From contig OY781965.2 of assembly GCA_963677395.2 (NCBI GenBank), positions 1,116,001 to 1,180,000 on the forward strand: DNA of 64,000 nucleotides, in the 5' to 3' direction. The DNA comes from G963667975 sp963677395 (lineage in GTDB: Bacteria > Bacteroidota > Bacteroidia > Bacteroidales > G963667975). The notes under the pieces were generated by a model that was given only the letters and a program-made list of their open reading frames with translations, had not been told where the DNA came from and ran no database searches. Below, one piece after another: positions 1 through 10,713 of this stretch. Made by a program: the position numbers and the translations under genes. Every line of letters starts with the position of its first letter. Positions within the stretch are counted from its first letter, which is position 1.

Positions 1-3000
1 AAAAATTGACCAATGGGCACAAATTCATCGTTTAGTCCGTTTCCATTTGGCGTGAATGCATTGGGAACATAAATTGCATCATTTTCACCTATATAGATAT
101 TTCGTCCGGTTGTATCGGCACAACCCCACTGATTTTTTACTTCCAGAGTGACCCAGAAATTTCCTGCAATTGTATATGCATGATAAGGATTAGATTGATT
201 ATCCGTAAAACCATCCCCGAAATTCCAGAGCCATTGTGTAGCTGCTGTTGAATTATCCTGAAAATGAACAATTGGATCATTTAAATCGGTATAAGTTGTA
301 GAAGGCGTGAACGAGGCTGTTGGATATGGATAAACATCAATCATGTTGGGCTGAGCAGTTTGAGCTTCACAACCACGATTTGAAGTGACAACTAATTGAA
401 TAGAATAGTTTCCGGCTTGATTGTATTGATGTTGTATCGTGTTTCCGTTTGTTACAGATGTTGTTCCATCTCCAAATATCCATTGATGTGTCACAATAAA
501 TCCAGAATCGACGGTTGCATCATCGGTAAAATCAATTTTAACACCTTCGCAACCAAAAGTAGGTGAAGCATTGAAGGTTACAAGAGGCAACGGATATACT
601 GTTACATTCCGGGTGACAGAATCAATACATCCTCTGTCAGTAATGACAGTTAGCGTTACAGGATAATGTCCGGCATTTCCATATACAACCGTGTGAATTA
701 ATTGATTGGATGTAGTGTTATTGCCAAAATCCCAATGCCAGTTCACAATGTTACCAATACTTACGTATGAAGAATCTGTAAATGTGTGAGGTTCTCCAAC
801 ACAAGCAGGGTAGTTAATAAAGTTTGCATGCGGTAAATGATAGATGTTAATCGTTTTAAATGCGGTATCTGCAACTGAGATAGCTGTTGCAATTAATCTC
901 ACAATGTAAGTTCCGGGTACTGCATATGAGTGTTGTGGGTTTTGCTGTGTTGATGTAGAGCCATCTCCAAAATCCCAGCTCCATGATTGAATACTATTTC
1001 CGGGACCAATATAGGATGTATCTGTAAACGTTACTGCAACATTTTGACATTGACCACTTGCTGTAAAACCTGCGTAGAGAATGGGTGAATAAACCTGAAC
1101 TTGTTGAATTGCAGTATCACTACAGCCTTTATTGTCCTTAATGATAAACCAGACGTTGTAAAATCCCGGTAATGTGTAATTATGAGTGGGATTTTGAACA
1201 GTACTTGTGGCGGTAGCATCCCCAAAATTCCAGTTCCATTGAGTTACAGGATCTGGATTGCCATAGGATAAATCTGAGAACACCATATTTGACGGAAATT
1301 GAACCGGTGGTGCATTAAAAAGTGCAGTTGGTGGAGCAAATACCTTAATCTGACGCTGATATGTCTGAGTGCATCCATGAGAATCTGTGATTTTCAGGGC
1401 TGCATAGTAAGTTCCGGCTGCTACATATAAGTGAGAAGGATTGTTTTGATTTGAAAATAGTCCATCTCCAAAATCCCATTGACTTGAGAATGTGAGATTA
1501 TTCCATGTATGCGATTGATTTATGAAAATAGTTTGATTACCCAAACATACCGAATCTGCTGTGAAATACACATAGGGAAGCGTGTCAATTATTACAGGAG
1601 AGATCACGGTATCAATACATCCTTTTAAATTTGTTACAATAAGTTTTACTTGGTAGATTCCGGGGTTTGCATATGTATGGGCAGGGTTGGAGGCATTAGA
1701 TGTTGCTGATGTATCTCCAAAGTTCCAGAGATATGATGTAATTGCACTTCCATGAGGGATAGATGTTTGTGAAAACAATGCCTGGCTATTGAAACAAGTA
1801 TTGGATACGACAAACTGAGCAACAGGTAATGAATCAATAAATATCTGTTGATTTGAAGTATCAATACATCCAATCTGATTTTTAATAATCAATCGAATCT
1901 GATGATTTCCGGCTTGGCTAAACTTAAACTTGGGACTAGTAATATTATTTATATTCGTTGCATCAAACTTCCAGTTGTTCGAAATAATTGAAAAACCGGA
2001 ACCATTGGATGTGTTTGTAAAGAGCGTAGAGTCGTTCAAACAGGTTGAACTGATTACAAAGTTTGCATCAGGACGGGGGTGAACAGTAATTTGATTGATG
2101 GTATTTCCCGTACAACCCAACGAATCTGTTGCAAACAAACTTACATAATATGCTCCGGGGATAGCGTAAGTTTGTTTTGGGTTTTGTAATGTTGATTGTA
2201 CAGAGTTTCCCAAATTCCATTGCCAGTTTGTGATAGTTACAGGGTGAATTGTTTGGTTGGTAAACGAAACCGTATCACCTGCACAATTAGTAGTGGATGT
2301 AAATTGTGGTAAAGGTTTTGGATAGATTGTAATGCTTTTTTTAAGTGTATCAGTACAGAGTCCATTGGAAACTATTTGTTTAACCTGATAAACTCCCGGT
2401 GTATTGTATGTGTGAGTAATTACGGGTAAATAGGCCGTTGGAGAAAGCATCATTAATGAATCTCCATCTCCGAAATGCCATTTCCATGAAGTTACGCTTG
2501 CACTTAAATAAACGGATGAATCACTTAAGCTTACAGGGCTTCCCTGGCAGAAGTTTGATATTTTAAAAGCTGCTTTTGGTTTTTGCGGAATAACAACAAG
2601 TTTATTGAGGGAATCTTTACATCCATATTGATTCGTGAGAGTAAGGGTTACAGGATAGTTTCCGAAAGTTGGGTATGTATGAGTTGGATTATGAATCACA
2701 GAATTACTACCATCTCCAAAGGTCCAAAAACGGGATGTAATGACAGGAATATTTAAGTTAGTGTCAGCAAAGTTTGTTGGAATTCCCGGGCAGGCAGCAG
2801 ATGATGTGAATTGAGGAACAGGTTTTGCTCTTACCGGGAGTACTTTCGTAACAGATTCAGTGCATCCTGCGGTATCGACAACCTGTAACGTAACAGTGTA
2901 GTTTCCGGCGTTAGGATATTGATGAGATGGATTAGGTAAAAGAGAAATTCCTCCGTCTCCAAAATCCCAAAGCCAGGCTGACAACGGAGCCGTTGGTGAT

Positions 3001-6000
3001 AACAATGTATCATTGAAATGGGAAACCATTCCTGAGCAAACAGTGTCTGCAAAAAAGTTGGGCGCAATTGGAGGAGGCACTATCAACGCTTTTTCAAGAG
3101 AATCTTTACAACCATTAGCATTGATAGCTGTAAGTTTAACAATGAATGTATCTACAACCCCATAATAATGAGATGGATTTACTTGTGAACTTGTGTTGAA
3201 ATCGCCAAAATCCCAGTTCCAGTTTGTTACTATCGAACCATATTGTAAGGTTTGGTTTGTGAAAGTAAATATCCCCGAATTGCAATTTGTCGAAAAAGAG
3301 AAGTTTACATCAGGAAGCGAATCTACCAGAATAGGTTTCGAGATAGAACTTTTACAGGAATTACCATCAGTTACCGTTAAAACTGTGTTGAAAATACCGA
3401 ATATGGGGAAATTATGGGTTGGATTTTGTTGGGTAGAGGTGCCGGTTCCGGCAAAATTCCAATTCCATGAAGTTAAGGGTGCTCCATTGCTGTATGACTG
3501 GCTCACAAATTGTATCTGAGCGCCATAACATCCTGATGTATTGATGAAGTTAACAACAGGCACTGGTCTTACTAGTACCGGGCTTGTTGCAGTGTCGGAA
3601 CATCCATGTGTGTCTTTTACAATAAGTTGAGAAATAAAATTTGTGGTAAATAGCACATTCGAATAATTAAATACCGGATTTTGAATTGTAGAGCTATTCG
3701 TTCCATTCCCAAAATCCCAGTTCCAGTTTGTAATTGCACCAAAAGGACTTGTGGAATTATCTGTAAAATGCACAGTATCTCCCGAGCAGATTGTGTCTCC
3801 AATAAACGAAGCGTTTAAGGAAGGATATACATAAACTGGTTTTTGAATTGTATCAAAACATCCATAAATATCTTTGACGATTAGCCGGGTAGAGTAGGTT
3901 GTAATTGTAGAAACGGAAGAATATGTGTATGATGGGTTTTGAAAAGCAGAGATACCACTTCCATTCCCAAAATTCCAATTCCAGTTTGTGATTGTAGCTA
4001 ATCCTGAAGATGTATTTGTGAAATTTGTTGCAATACCAGGGCATGCCGTATCGTTTGTGAAGTTTGCAATGGGCTGAGGATGTATATTTATAGTTTTTAG
4101 TGTGTCAGAACTACATCCGTTTACATCGGTAATGTGAAGATTCACATTGTATTGTAATATTCCGGATGCATAGTCGTAAGCATGGATTGGGCTTTGTTGA
4201 TTTGAAGCAGGTGTTCCGTCTCCAAAGTTCCATGCCCAGGTTTGAATTGCTGAAGGTCCGCTAAAAATACCTGTAAAATGAGTTGGAAGCCCAATACATG
4301 CTGTGTCGGCAATGAAATCAGGTTTGGGAAGTTTGTTTACCAAAACATTTTTTATGGTATCATTTGAGCACCCTTTCGCGTTGGTAATCTGTAAAATTAC
4401 CTGATATGTGCTATACATCAGGTATTTGTGTGCCGGATTTTGAATGATTGATGTATTTCCATCTCCAAAACTCCAATTGTAACTTGTAATAGGATAACCT
4501 CCATTTGTTGAAGTGCTGGTAAATTGGGTTGAATCTCCAAAACAAACCGTAAGTGCAGTAAAATTAGGCTTAGGTAATGAATCAACCCAAACAGTATAAA
4601 GAATAGTGTCTTTGCAACTATTAGTGTCTGAGATGATTAGCTGTGTTTGGAAAAGTCCCTCACCAGTGTAAGTATGATTCGGATTTTGCTGAGAAGAAAC
4701 TCCTCCATCCCCAAATATCCAATTCCATGTGTTAATTGTAGCCAAAGCTGGTTGGGAAAGATCATTTAAATGAGTGATATTCCCGTAACAAACTGTGTCG
4801 GAAGTGAAATGTGCTGTTGGTCGTGGATATATCGTTACCGGATGCATAATACTATCAATACTTCCGTTTATGTCTTTTACAATTAACCAGATCTGATATG
4901 TGCCAGCATTACTGTAAATGTGGTTTGGATTAGTTTGTGACGAAGAGGTATTGTCTCCGAATTTCCAGGTTTGGAGAATGATTGCTCCACCCGGACTTAC
5001 GCTTTGGTTATTAAAATGAGTTGTATCTCCAAGACAACCATTTTGAACAGTAAACTGAGGCTGAGGCAATGGGTAAACAATCACTGTTTTCACAACTGTA
5101 TCAATACATCCAAAAATATTACTTACGATCAAGGTTGTTGAGTAGTTTCCCGAACTTGAATATAAATGAATTGGATTCTGGATGAACGAAGTTCCCCCAT
5201 CTCCAAAACTCCAATTCCAATTTGTTGCAGAATTTAGAGGTAATGTTTGATCTGCAAATTGCGATGTGACTCCGAAACTCACAGGAGGTGCCGAAAAATT
5301 TGCTACTGGCTTTTGCCAAACAACGATTTGTTGTGTAATGGAATCAGAACATCCAAGCAGGTTTGTTACTTTTAGCGTGACAGTAAATACTCCTGAAGAC
5401 GCATAAAGATGTTGAGGATTTTCTAATGAGCTTGTTTGCCCGTCGCCGAATTTCCAGAAATAGTTGGTATTTGTACTTCCGTGACTAATAGAAGTGTTGT
5501 GGAAAGATGTGATAAATTCCTGGCACACTGTGTCAAATATAAAGTGTGGTTCCGGTAGTGAATCAAAAACAAAGTTTTTTTGGATTGAATCTTTACATCC
5601 ATGTATGTCTGTTACCTTCAATTTAATAAGGTATGTTGCAACCGTATTGTAAACATGCTGAGGATTTTGAGACAGGCCTGTGGTATTATCGCCAAAATCC
5701 CAATTCCAGTTTGTAATTGCGCCTCCAATAGCCTGTGATGTATCCGTAAACTGAGTATTGTTTCCCAAACAGGATGGATTGATGATAAATCCAGCAGCTG
5801 GATTGGGATAAACCTTGGCCTGAATAATTGTATCATTTATACATCCTTTAGAATCAGTAATAGTTAGATGAACAGGGTGTGTTCCGGAGCTCGAAAATAT
5901 ATACACAGGATTTTGCAAAGATGATGTCCCTGTGCCAAAATTCCAGTTCCAACCAGTAATAGTTCCGGGATTAGCCATCGAGGCATCCGTGAAATATGAA

Positions 6001-9000
6001 CTGTCGCCGAAACAGGGCGTGTTTACCGTAAATTTTGCAGTAGGTAATGTGTCAACCTGAATGATTTTTATTATTGAATCACTGCATCCGAAGTAATTCG
6101 TTATTTTAAGTGTAACCTGATATATACCAGCTTGTAAGTATGTGTGTTGTGGGTTTTGCAGTGTAGAAGTTACCCCATCTCCAAAACTCCACTTCCAGTT
6201 GGAAATAACAATTCCTGAATCTAAAGATAAATCATAAAATGAGGTTGCTAATCCCTTACAAACAGTATCAAATGAGAAGAAAGCAGAAGGATGTTTGGGT
6301 ATAAACACATTTCGTATGCTGTCATTTTTACATCCGTGGATATCGGTGACGTTTAGCTTTACTGGATATATTCCTGAGTTTTGATACAGATAGTCAGGGT
6401 TCTGCAAAACAGAACTACCAACACCATCTCCAAAATTCCAATTCCAGTTATTTATGGTGAATGCTGAAGCTGCTTGCTGAAATGTAAAATGAGAGGGGAT
6501 TCCCTGACAAGCAGTGTCGAATGTAAATGCAGCAACTGGTAACGGATATACTACTGTCTGAATGGATGTGTCATTTTTACATCCTTTATTATCAGTAATT
6601 TCCAGATTTACAGAATTATTACCCGAATTGGAGAAGCTAAAAACAGGATGCTGAATATTGGAGCTATTACCACCTCCGAAATTCCAATTCCATTGAACGA
6701 TAGACGCTCCAATTCCTTGAGATAAATCGGTGAAATATGTAGAGTCGTTCAAACAGACAGGTGTTGATGTAAACGTAGGCTTGGGTAATGGTTTAAGCGT
6801 AATTTGTCGATATACAGTGTCTTTACATCCGTTAACATTCGTAATTATTAAACGAACATTGTAATTGGTCAGGGTTGAATATGTCACATTTGTAGAAGCG
6901 CCACTTCCGGACGTGTTATTTCCAAAATTCCACTCCCATTGCCCAATAGGGACACCATTTGTGTTACTTGAATCGAGAAAATGAGAAGGCATTCCAAAAC
7001 AGGCTGTATCAAAGCTAAACCAAGCATCAGGAACAGGCCCTAAGTATATGTTTTTTGTAGTATCATCTTTACATCCATTGATATCTTTTATAGAAAGATT
7101 TACAGCATAAGTTCCTGTGCCTGAATATAAGTGAACGGGATTTTGAAGAATAGAAGTAGTATTATCTCCAAAACTCCATAAATAATTCGTAATTGTGCCT
7201 CCTTGTGCGATACTGTTATTTGTAAATAAACGCTGATAACCAATGCAAACAGTGTCAGTATAGAATGATGCGATGGGTAATGAGTTTATTTTTAGTTGGA
7301 TAGTTGTGTCTTTTTTACAGCCTTTAGAATTAAATACAGTAAGAATAATATTATATATTCCGGGGTTAGTGTAAATGTGGATTGGGTTTCGTAAGGTAGA
7401 GGTATTTCCGTCACCAAAGTTCCATTGGTAACTCATGACAGAGTCAGAATTTGGGAGACTTAGATTTGTAAAAACAGTTGTATCAAGATAACATTTCCCA
7501 GTGTAAGAGAAGTTTACAAAAGGAAGCGAATCAACAACAACTTGCATCAGGGTATCGTCAGTGCACCCTAGCGAACCTGTAACGGTGAGTTTGACGTTAT
7601 AAACTCCTGGCTTGGAATACTTATGTTTAGGATTTGTTTGTATAGAGGTAGTTGCATCCCCAAAATTCCAAAGACGTGAAATAATTGTACCTCCGGGAGC
7701 TGTTGATAAATCAGTAAAATAAGTTGTGTCTCCATAGCAAACTCTTGTTGCGGTATAATTTGCTTTTGTGTCAACTACAACAACTCTGAGAGTATCTGTT
7801 GTTGAGCCGCAACCTGGTTGTCCTGTTGAAGTAGGAGAATTATTTTCTGCTCTGAGAACTACAATAAATGTTCCGGTCGTATCAAATATATGTCCGATAT
7901 TGGGTACCGGATTGCCTAAAGGGGCTAAGACAGGAACCAAAGGAGTGCCGTCTCCAAAATCCCATGTAAATAAGGTTCGGGGGTTAGATGCACATAAATT
8001 GGGTATAGAATGATTTCTAAACGTTATAGGTGAATGAATACATACCGTATCTTTTTGCAAATCAAAATTTGCCTGAGGAGGATTAAATACGGTAATAGGA
8101 CCGTAACTTTTAAACGGATTTCCACACACGCTTTTCGTAGTAAGCACAATGTTGTGGGGAGTTTGTACTCCGTTCAAACAAGTTGATGTTACATACGTAT
8201 GGTGTAAGGTGTCTCCGGCAGGAGTGCCCAAAGGGAGTGTATCAATCACTCCATCACCCCAATCAATGAATGTTAATGTATTTGGGGTAACACCTTGTGT
8301 GTTATTAATTGTTGTAATTTCAAAAGGAGTACAGCCTGCAGAATATGGTAACGAACTGAAATCAGGCAGGGGGATGGTTACTACTTTAAAAGTGTCACGG
8401 TAGATATTTGCACAGCCGTTTATTCCGTTTGCTTTAATTTTGATAGGGTAATTTCCAATTGCATTGTAGATATGTGTTGCCGCATTAAACGGATCGAAAG
8501 GTGTTGGTGCAGGAACATAACCATTCCCATCACCCCAGTCAATTTGATAACTATTTATCTGCGCGGAATTAGATAAATTATAGATTCTTGCGGTATCACT
8601 GGATGTGCCTGATACACTGGCGCAACGTTGGAAATTTCCAGTCTCAAAATAATCTGTAGAAGGCTGTTGCAATAACGTAACGGGTTTTTCAATAGAGTCT
8701 TTACAGCCATAAATATCAATAACTACCAGTTTTACAACATTAACCTGATACCCGGTTCCAAATGCATTTTTAAATGGATGAAGCGGGTTTTGAGAAGTGC
8801 CACCGACTCCTTCCATAGCGGATGGATTGTCACGGTAATACCATTTGTAAATTAAGCCGGTACCGGTAGATGAATTGTAAAAATGTACATTGTTTGCAGC
8901 ACATCCACTGTCAGGTGAAAATGTAAACTGGGCATCAGGTGCAGGAATTACTTTAACGCTGTCCTGATAAATATCATTGCATCCTGAAGAATGATAAATA

Positions 9001-9287
9001 GTTAGTGTAACAAGGTAAGTCCCGGTAGAAGCGTATATATGTGAAGGGCTTGAAATAGTCGAGGTGTTTCCGTCTCCAAAATTCCAGTTTGTTGACGTAA
9101 TTGAACCGGAAAATATAGTTGTCTGATTTGTAAAGTTTACCTGATTTGTATTGCAAACTCTTGTCCATGAATAGTGGGCATTCAGCGTATCAACAGGGCA
9201 AGAAAATGATTTTAGTCCGAATAGCATTAGGACTATCAGGTATATGTAAAACCTAATACCAATCCTAAAAAAGGTAGCGCAAGTCAT
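1..9287 (-). CDS. Giant secreted PKD-repeat protein, T9SS type B (3' end outside window)
   Basis: One uninterrupted minus-strand reading frame runs from an ATG at 9287 to the window edge, giving at least 3,095 residues. The N-terminus has basic residues, then a hydrophobic stretch (LIVLMLFGLKSFS), as in a signal peptide. The rest is a chain of about 36 PKD-like repeats, one every ~246 bp (about 82 residues). Each shows a W-x-FGDG core, an NP-x-H-x-Y strand, G-x-Y-x-V and usually a GC-x-DS junction. The last visible residues (IYVPNAFTPNGNGLNDEF) are the start of the gliding-motility-associated C-terminal domain, the T9SS type B sorting signal, so only some tens of residues are missing. Such proteins are exported by T9SS and act at the cell surface, often as adhesins; that role is inferred. 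Repeats near the N-terminus (about 7900-9000) are the most divergent. Confidence 0.9.
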   Translation of the reverse strand, partial: MTCATFFRIGIRFYIYLIVLMLFGLKSFSCPVDTLNAHYSWTRVCNTNQVNFTNQTTIFSGSITSTNWNFGDGNTSTISSPSHIYASTGTYLVTLTIYHSSGCNDIYQDSVKVIPAPDAQFTFSPDSGCAANNVHFYNSSTGTGLIYKWYYRDNPSAMEGVGGTSQNPLHPFKNAFGTGYQVNVVKLVVIDIYGCKDSIEKPVTLLQQPSTDYFETGNFQRCASVSGTSSDTARIYNLSNSAQINSYQIDWGDGNGYVPAPTPFDPFNAATHIYNAIGNYPIKIKANGINGCANIYRDTFKVVTIPLPDFSSLPYSAGCTPFEITTINNTQGVTPNTLTFIDWGDGVIDTLPLGTPAGDTLHHTYVTSTCLNGVQTPHNIVLTTKSVCGNPFKSYGPITVFNPPQANFDLQKDTVCIHSPITFRNHSIPNLCASNPRTLFTWDFGDGTPLVPVLAPLGNPVPNIGHIFDTTGTFIVVLRAENNSPTSTGQPGCGSTTDTLRVVVVDTKANYTATRVCYGDTTYFTDLSTAPGGTIISRLWNFGDATTSIQTNPKHKYSKPGVYNVKLTVTGSLGCTDDTLMQVVVDSLPFVNFSYTGKCYLDTTVFTNLSLPNSDSVMSYQWNFGDGNTSTLRNPIHIYTNPGIYNIILTVFNSKGCKKDTTIQLKINSLPIASFYTDTVCIGYQRLFTNNSIAQGGTITNYLWSFGDNTTSILQNPVHLYSGTGTYAVNLSIKDINGCKDDTTKNIYLGPVPDAWFSFDTACFGMPSHFLDSSNTNGVPIGQWEWNFGNNTSGSGASTNVTYSTLTNYNVRLIITNVNGCKDTVYRQITLKPLPKPTFTSTPVCLNDSTYFTDLSQGIGASIVQWNWNFGGGNSSNIQHPVFSFSNSGNNSVNLEITDNKGCKNDTSIQTVVYPLPVAAFTFDTACQGIPSHFTFQQAASAFTINNWNWNFGDGVGSSVLQNPDYLYQNSGIYPVKLNVTDIHGCKNDSIRNVFIPKHPSAFFSFDTVCKGLATSFYDLSLDSGIVISNWKWSFGDGVTSTLQNPQHTYLQAGIYQVTLKITNYFGCSDSIIKIIQVDTLPTAKFTVNTPCFGDSSYFTDASMANPGTITGWNWNFGTGTSSLQNPVYIFSSSGTHPVHLTITDSKGCINDTIIQAKVYPNPAAGFIINPSCLGNNTQFTDTSQAIGGAITNWNWDFGDNTTGLSQNPQHVYNTVATYLIKLKVTDIHGCKDSIQKNFVFDSLPEPHFIFDTVCQEFITSFHNTSISHGSTNTNYFWKFGDGQTSSLENPQHLYASSGVFTVTLKVTNLLGCSDSITQQIVVWQKPVANFSAPPVSFGVTSQFADQTLPLNSATNWNWSFGDGGTSFIQNPIHLYSSSGNYSTTLIVSNIFGCIDTVVKTVIVYPLPQPQFTVQNGCLGDTTHFNNQSVSPGGAIILQTWKFGDNTSSSQTNPNHIYSNAGTYQIWLIVKDINGSIDSIMHPVTIYPRPTAHFTSDTVCYGNITHLNDLSQPALATINTWNWIFGDGGVSSQQNPNHTYTGEGLFQTQLIISDTNSCKDTILYTVWVDSLPKPNFTALTVCFGDSTQFTSTSTNGGYPITSYNWSFGDGNTSIIQNPAHKYLMYSTYQVILQITNAKGCSNDTIKNVLVNKLPKPDFIADTACIGLPTHFTGIFSGPSAIQTWAWNFGDGTPASNQQSPIHAYDYASGILQYNVNLHITDVNGCSSDTLKTINIHPQPIANFTNDTACPGIATNFTNTSSGLATITNWNWNFGNGSGISAFQNPSYTYSSVSTITTYSTRLIVKDIYGCFDTIQKPVYVYPSLNASFIGDTICSGDTVHFTDNSTSPFGAITNWNWDFGNGTNSSTIQNPVFNYSNVLFTTNFISQLIVKDTHGCSDTATSPVLVRPVPVVNFINTSGCYGAQIQFVSQSYSNGAPLTSWNWNFAGTGTSTQQNPTHNFPIFGIFNTVLTVTDGNSCKSSISKPILVDSLPDVNFSFSTNCNSGIFTFTNQTLQYGSIVTNWNWDFGDFNTSSQVNPSHYYGVVDTFIVKLTAINANGCKDSLEKALIVPPPIAPNFFADTVCSGMVSHFNDTLLSPTAPLSAWLWDFGDGGISLLPNPSHQYPNAGNYTVTLQVVDTAGCTESVTKVLPVRAKPVPQFTSSAACPGIPTNFADTNLNIPVITSRFWTFGDGSNSVIHNPTHTYPTFGNYPVTLTLTNQYGCKDSLNKLVVIPQKPKAAFKISNFCQGSPVSLSDSSVYLSASVTSWKWHFGDGDSLMMLSPTAYLPVITHTYNTPGVYQVKQIVSNGLCTDTLKKSITIYPKPLPQFTSTTNCAGDTVSFTNQTIHPVTITNWQWNLGNSVQSTLQNPKQTYAIPGAYYVSLFATDSLGCTGNTINQITVHPRPDANFVISSTCLNDSTLFTNTSNGSGFSIISNNWKFDATNINNITSPKFKFSQAGNHQIRLIIKNQIGCIDTSNQQIFIDSLPVAQFVVSNTCFNSQALFSQTSIPHGSAITSYLWNFGDTSATSNASNPAHTYANPGIYQVKLIVTNLKGCIDTVISPVIIDTLPYVYFTADSVCLGNQTIFINQSHTWNNLTFSSQWDFGDGLFSNQNNPSHLYVAAGTYYAALKITDSHGCTQTYQRQIKVFAPPTALFNAPPVQFPSNMVFSDLSYGNPDPVTQWNWNFGDATATSTVQNPTHNYTLPGFYNVWFIIKDNKGCSDTAIQQVQVYSPILYAGFTASGQCQNVAVTFTDTSYIGPGNSIQSWSWDFGDGSTSTQQNPQHSYAVPGTYIVRLIATAISVADTAFKTINIYHLPHANFINYPACVGEPHTFTDSSYVSIGNIVNWHWDFGNNTTSNQLIHTVVYGNAGHYPVTLTVITDRGCIDSVTRNVTVYPLPLVTFNASPTFGCEGVKIDFTDDATVDSGFIVTHQWIFGDGTTSVTNGNTIQHQYNQAGNYSIQLVVTSNRGCEAQTAQPNMIDVYPYPTASFTPSTTYTDLNDPIVHFQDNSTAATQWLWNFGDGFTDNQSNPYHAYTIAGNFWVTLEVKNQWGCADTTGRNIYIGENDAIYVPNAFTPNGNGLNDEFVPIGQF

Positions 9288-9320
9288 AGCAGTAAAAATA
9301 GGTAACAACAATAAGTCAAA

Positions 9321-9328
9321 CAAAGATA
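9321..9328 (-). promoter_or_regulatory. Putative -7 promoter element for the giant PKD gene
   Basis: On the minus strand this reads TATCTTTG, an exact match to the Bacteroidota -7 consensus TAnnTTTG, 33 bases before the ATG at 9287. I do not see a clear -33 TTG at the right distance, so support is moderate. Confidence 0.45.
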
Positions 9329-9456
9329 GTGTATATGAATCTTGGTTGTGTTAATAAAGTATTAAACAGCTAATGTTTTCTATTATTAAGAGCTCTGTAA
9401 ATCAATAAATAATCATTAGTTATAAGATTCACTGTCGTTTTGTATGAAATTATAAA

Positions 9457-10686
9457 CTACCTCTCTGCTGTTCGCACATCCATGGCATCGCGTAAGCCAT
9501 TTCCAATTAACATAAAAGCAAGAACAACCAACATAATTGCAATACCCGGTAAGATAGCCAGGTATGCATAATCCAAAATTATGTAACCATAATTTTCACG
9601 AATCATGATGCCCCATGAAGGCATAGGGGGCTGAACTCCAATTCCTAAAAAACTTAGTCCGGCTTCCAGTAAAACTGCTGATGAAAAGTTAGCAGCAGAA
9701 ATTACAATTACCGGGCCTATTACATTCGGTAAAATATGTTTGAAGATAATTCTGAAATTTGAAAAGCCCAATGCTCGTGCGGCTTCCACATATTCTTTTT
9801 CACGAATGCTTAGTATCTGGCCGCGAACCACACGTGCAACTTCAACCCACATGGTTAAACCAACTGCTATAAAAACCTGCCAAAAACCTTTTCCTAAGGC
9901 AAATGTAATGGCTATTACAAGTAAAAGAGTTGGTATAGACCATATTACGCTAAAAAACCATACGATGAAATCATCGAGTTTTCCACCAAAATAGCCTGCA
10001 ATTGCACCCAGAAAAATTCCGATTACCAAAGAAATTAAAACAGAAATAAATCCAACAGATAAGCTTACGCGGCTTCCAATCATGAGTTGGCTTAATACAT
10101 CCCGGCCATATCTGTCGCTTCCTAATAAATACGTTTTTCTGACTAGGTTGTTTTGAAGAATATCTTTCTTAATGTCTTGTAATGATGAGGATTGTTGTTC
10201 ATCGTTTATTGTTGTAAATCGCACCGAGTCGAACGTGTATTGGGGTGCCGTTTGTTGTTTTAGTGCATAAACAACATCCACTAATGAGATGTAAGTGATT
10301 CTGCCATTGTTTGGTGAACTTCCTGTATATTCTTCAATTTTAAGATCATGCCCCACAAAACACCATTTGTAAACCGGAATAATTTGATACGGATTTTTAT
10401 TACCATACATCATTTTCCGAATAAAATTCCCCGACTTTTCCGTCTCATTTTTTTTAATGCGTAGAATGGTTGCTTTAAATCCAGGCTTTTTGGTTGTAAA
10501 TTCCAAAATTTGCTCGTTAGCATAAGGTGTTTGATCAGGTGTAATCAAATATCCTAAAATGGAGATCAGCGAAAGAAGTCCGATAAAATATAGTGAGCCC
10601 ATTGCCAGATGGTTTCGTTTGAAACGTTTCCAAGCAATGGCTCCAAGTGAGCTGTTTCCCTTCTTTTTAAAGAGGTTTAGATACAT
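9457..10686 (-). CDS. Peptide-type ABC transporter permease (DppC/OppC family)
   Basis: Inner-membrane permease of the binding-protein-dependent di/oligopeptide importer family (409 residues). The N-terminus has the OppC-type segment (AWKRFKRNHLAMGS then one membrane helix). A long periplasmic insert follows (about residues 50-190), typical of Bacteroidota members and longer than in proteobacterial OppC. The BPD_transp_1 membrane domain occupies about 200-409. The cytoplasmic coupling loop is visible as EAARALGFSNFRIIFKHILP. The conserved GSDRYGRDVLSQLM segment precedes the domain. No partner permease, ATPase or binding protein is adjacent, which is common in this phylum. The substrate cannot be read from the sequence. 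The AIM24-family gene upstream is separated by only 27 bases and may be cotranscribed. Confidence 0.9.
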   Translation of the reverse strand: MYLNLFKKKGNSSLGAIAWKRFKRNHLAMGSLYFIGLLSLISILGYLITPDQTPYANEQILEFTTKKPGFKATILRIKKNETEKSGNFIRKMMYGNKNPYQIIPVYKWCFVGHDLKIEEYTGSSPNNGRITYISLVDVVYALKQQTAPQYTFDSVRFTTINDEQQSSSLQDIKKDILQNNLVRKTYLLGSDRYGRDVLSQLMIGSRVSLSVGFISVLISLVIGIFLGAIAGYFGGKLDDFIVWFFSVIWSIPTLLLVIAITFALGKGFWQVFIAVGLTMWVEVARVVRGQILSIREKEYVEAARALGFSNFRIIFKHILPNVIGPVIVISAANFSSAVLLEAGLSFLGIGVQPPMPSWGIMIRENYGYIILDYAYLAILPGIAIMLVVLAFMLIGNGLRDAMDVRTAER

Positions 10687-10713
10687 TCGCTTCGGTTTCT
10701 ATGTGTTATTGGT

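Noticed and set aside
1031..9168. Many short open frames of 60-110 codons on both strands within the first 9.2 kb
   Set aside because: They lie inside the single long PKD-repeat frame, which has clear domain structure; the short ones are out-of-frame shadows created by the repetitive sequence.
9740..9994. 84-codon plus-strand frame
   Set aside because: It is antisense to the conserved membrane domain of the ABC permease, with no supporting motif.
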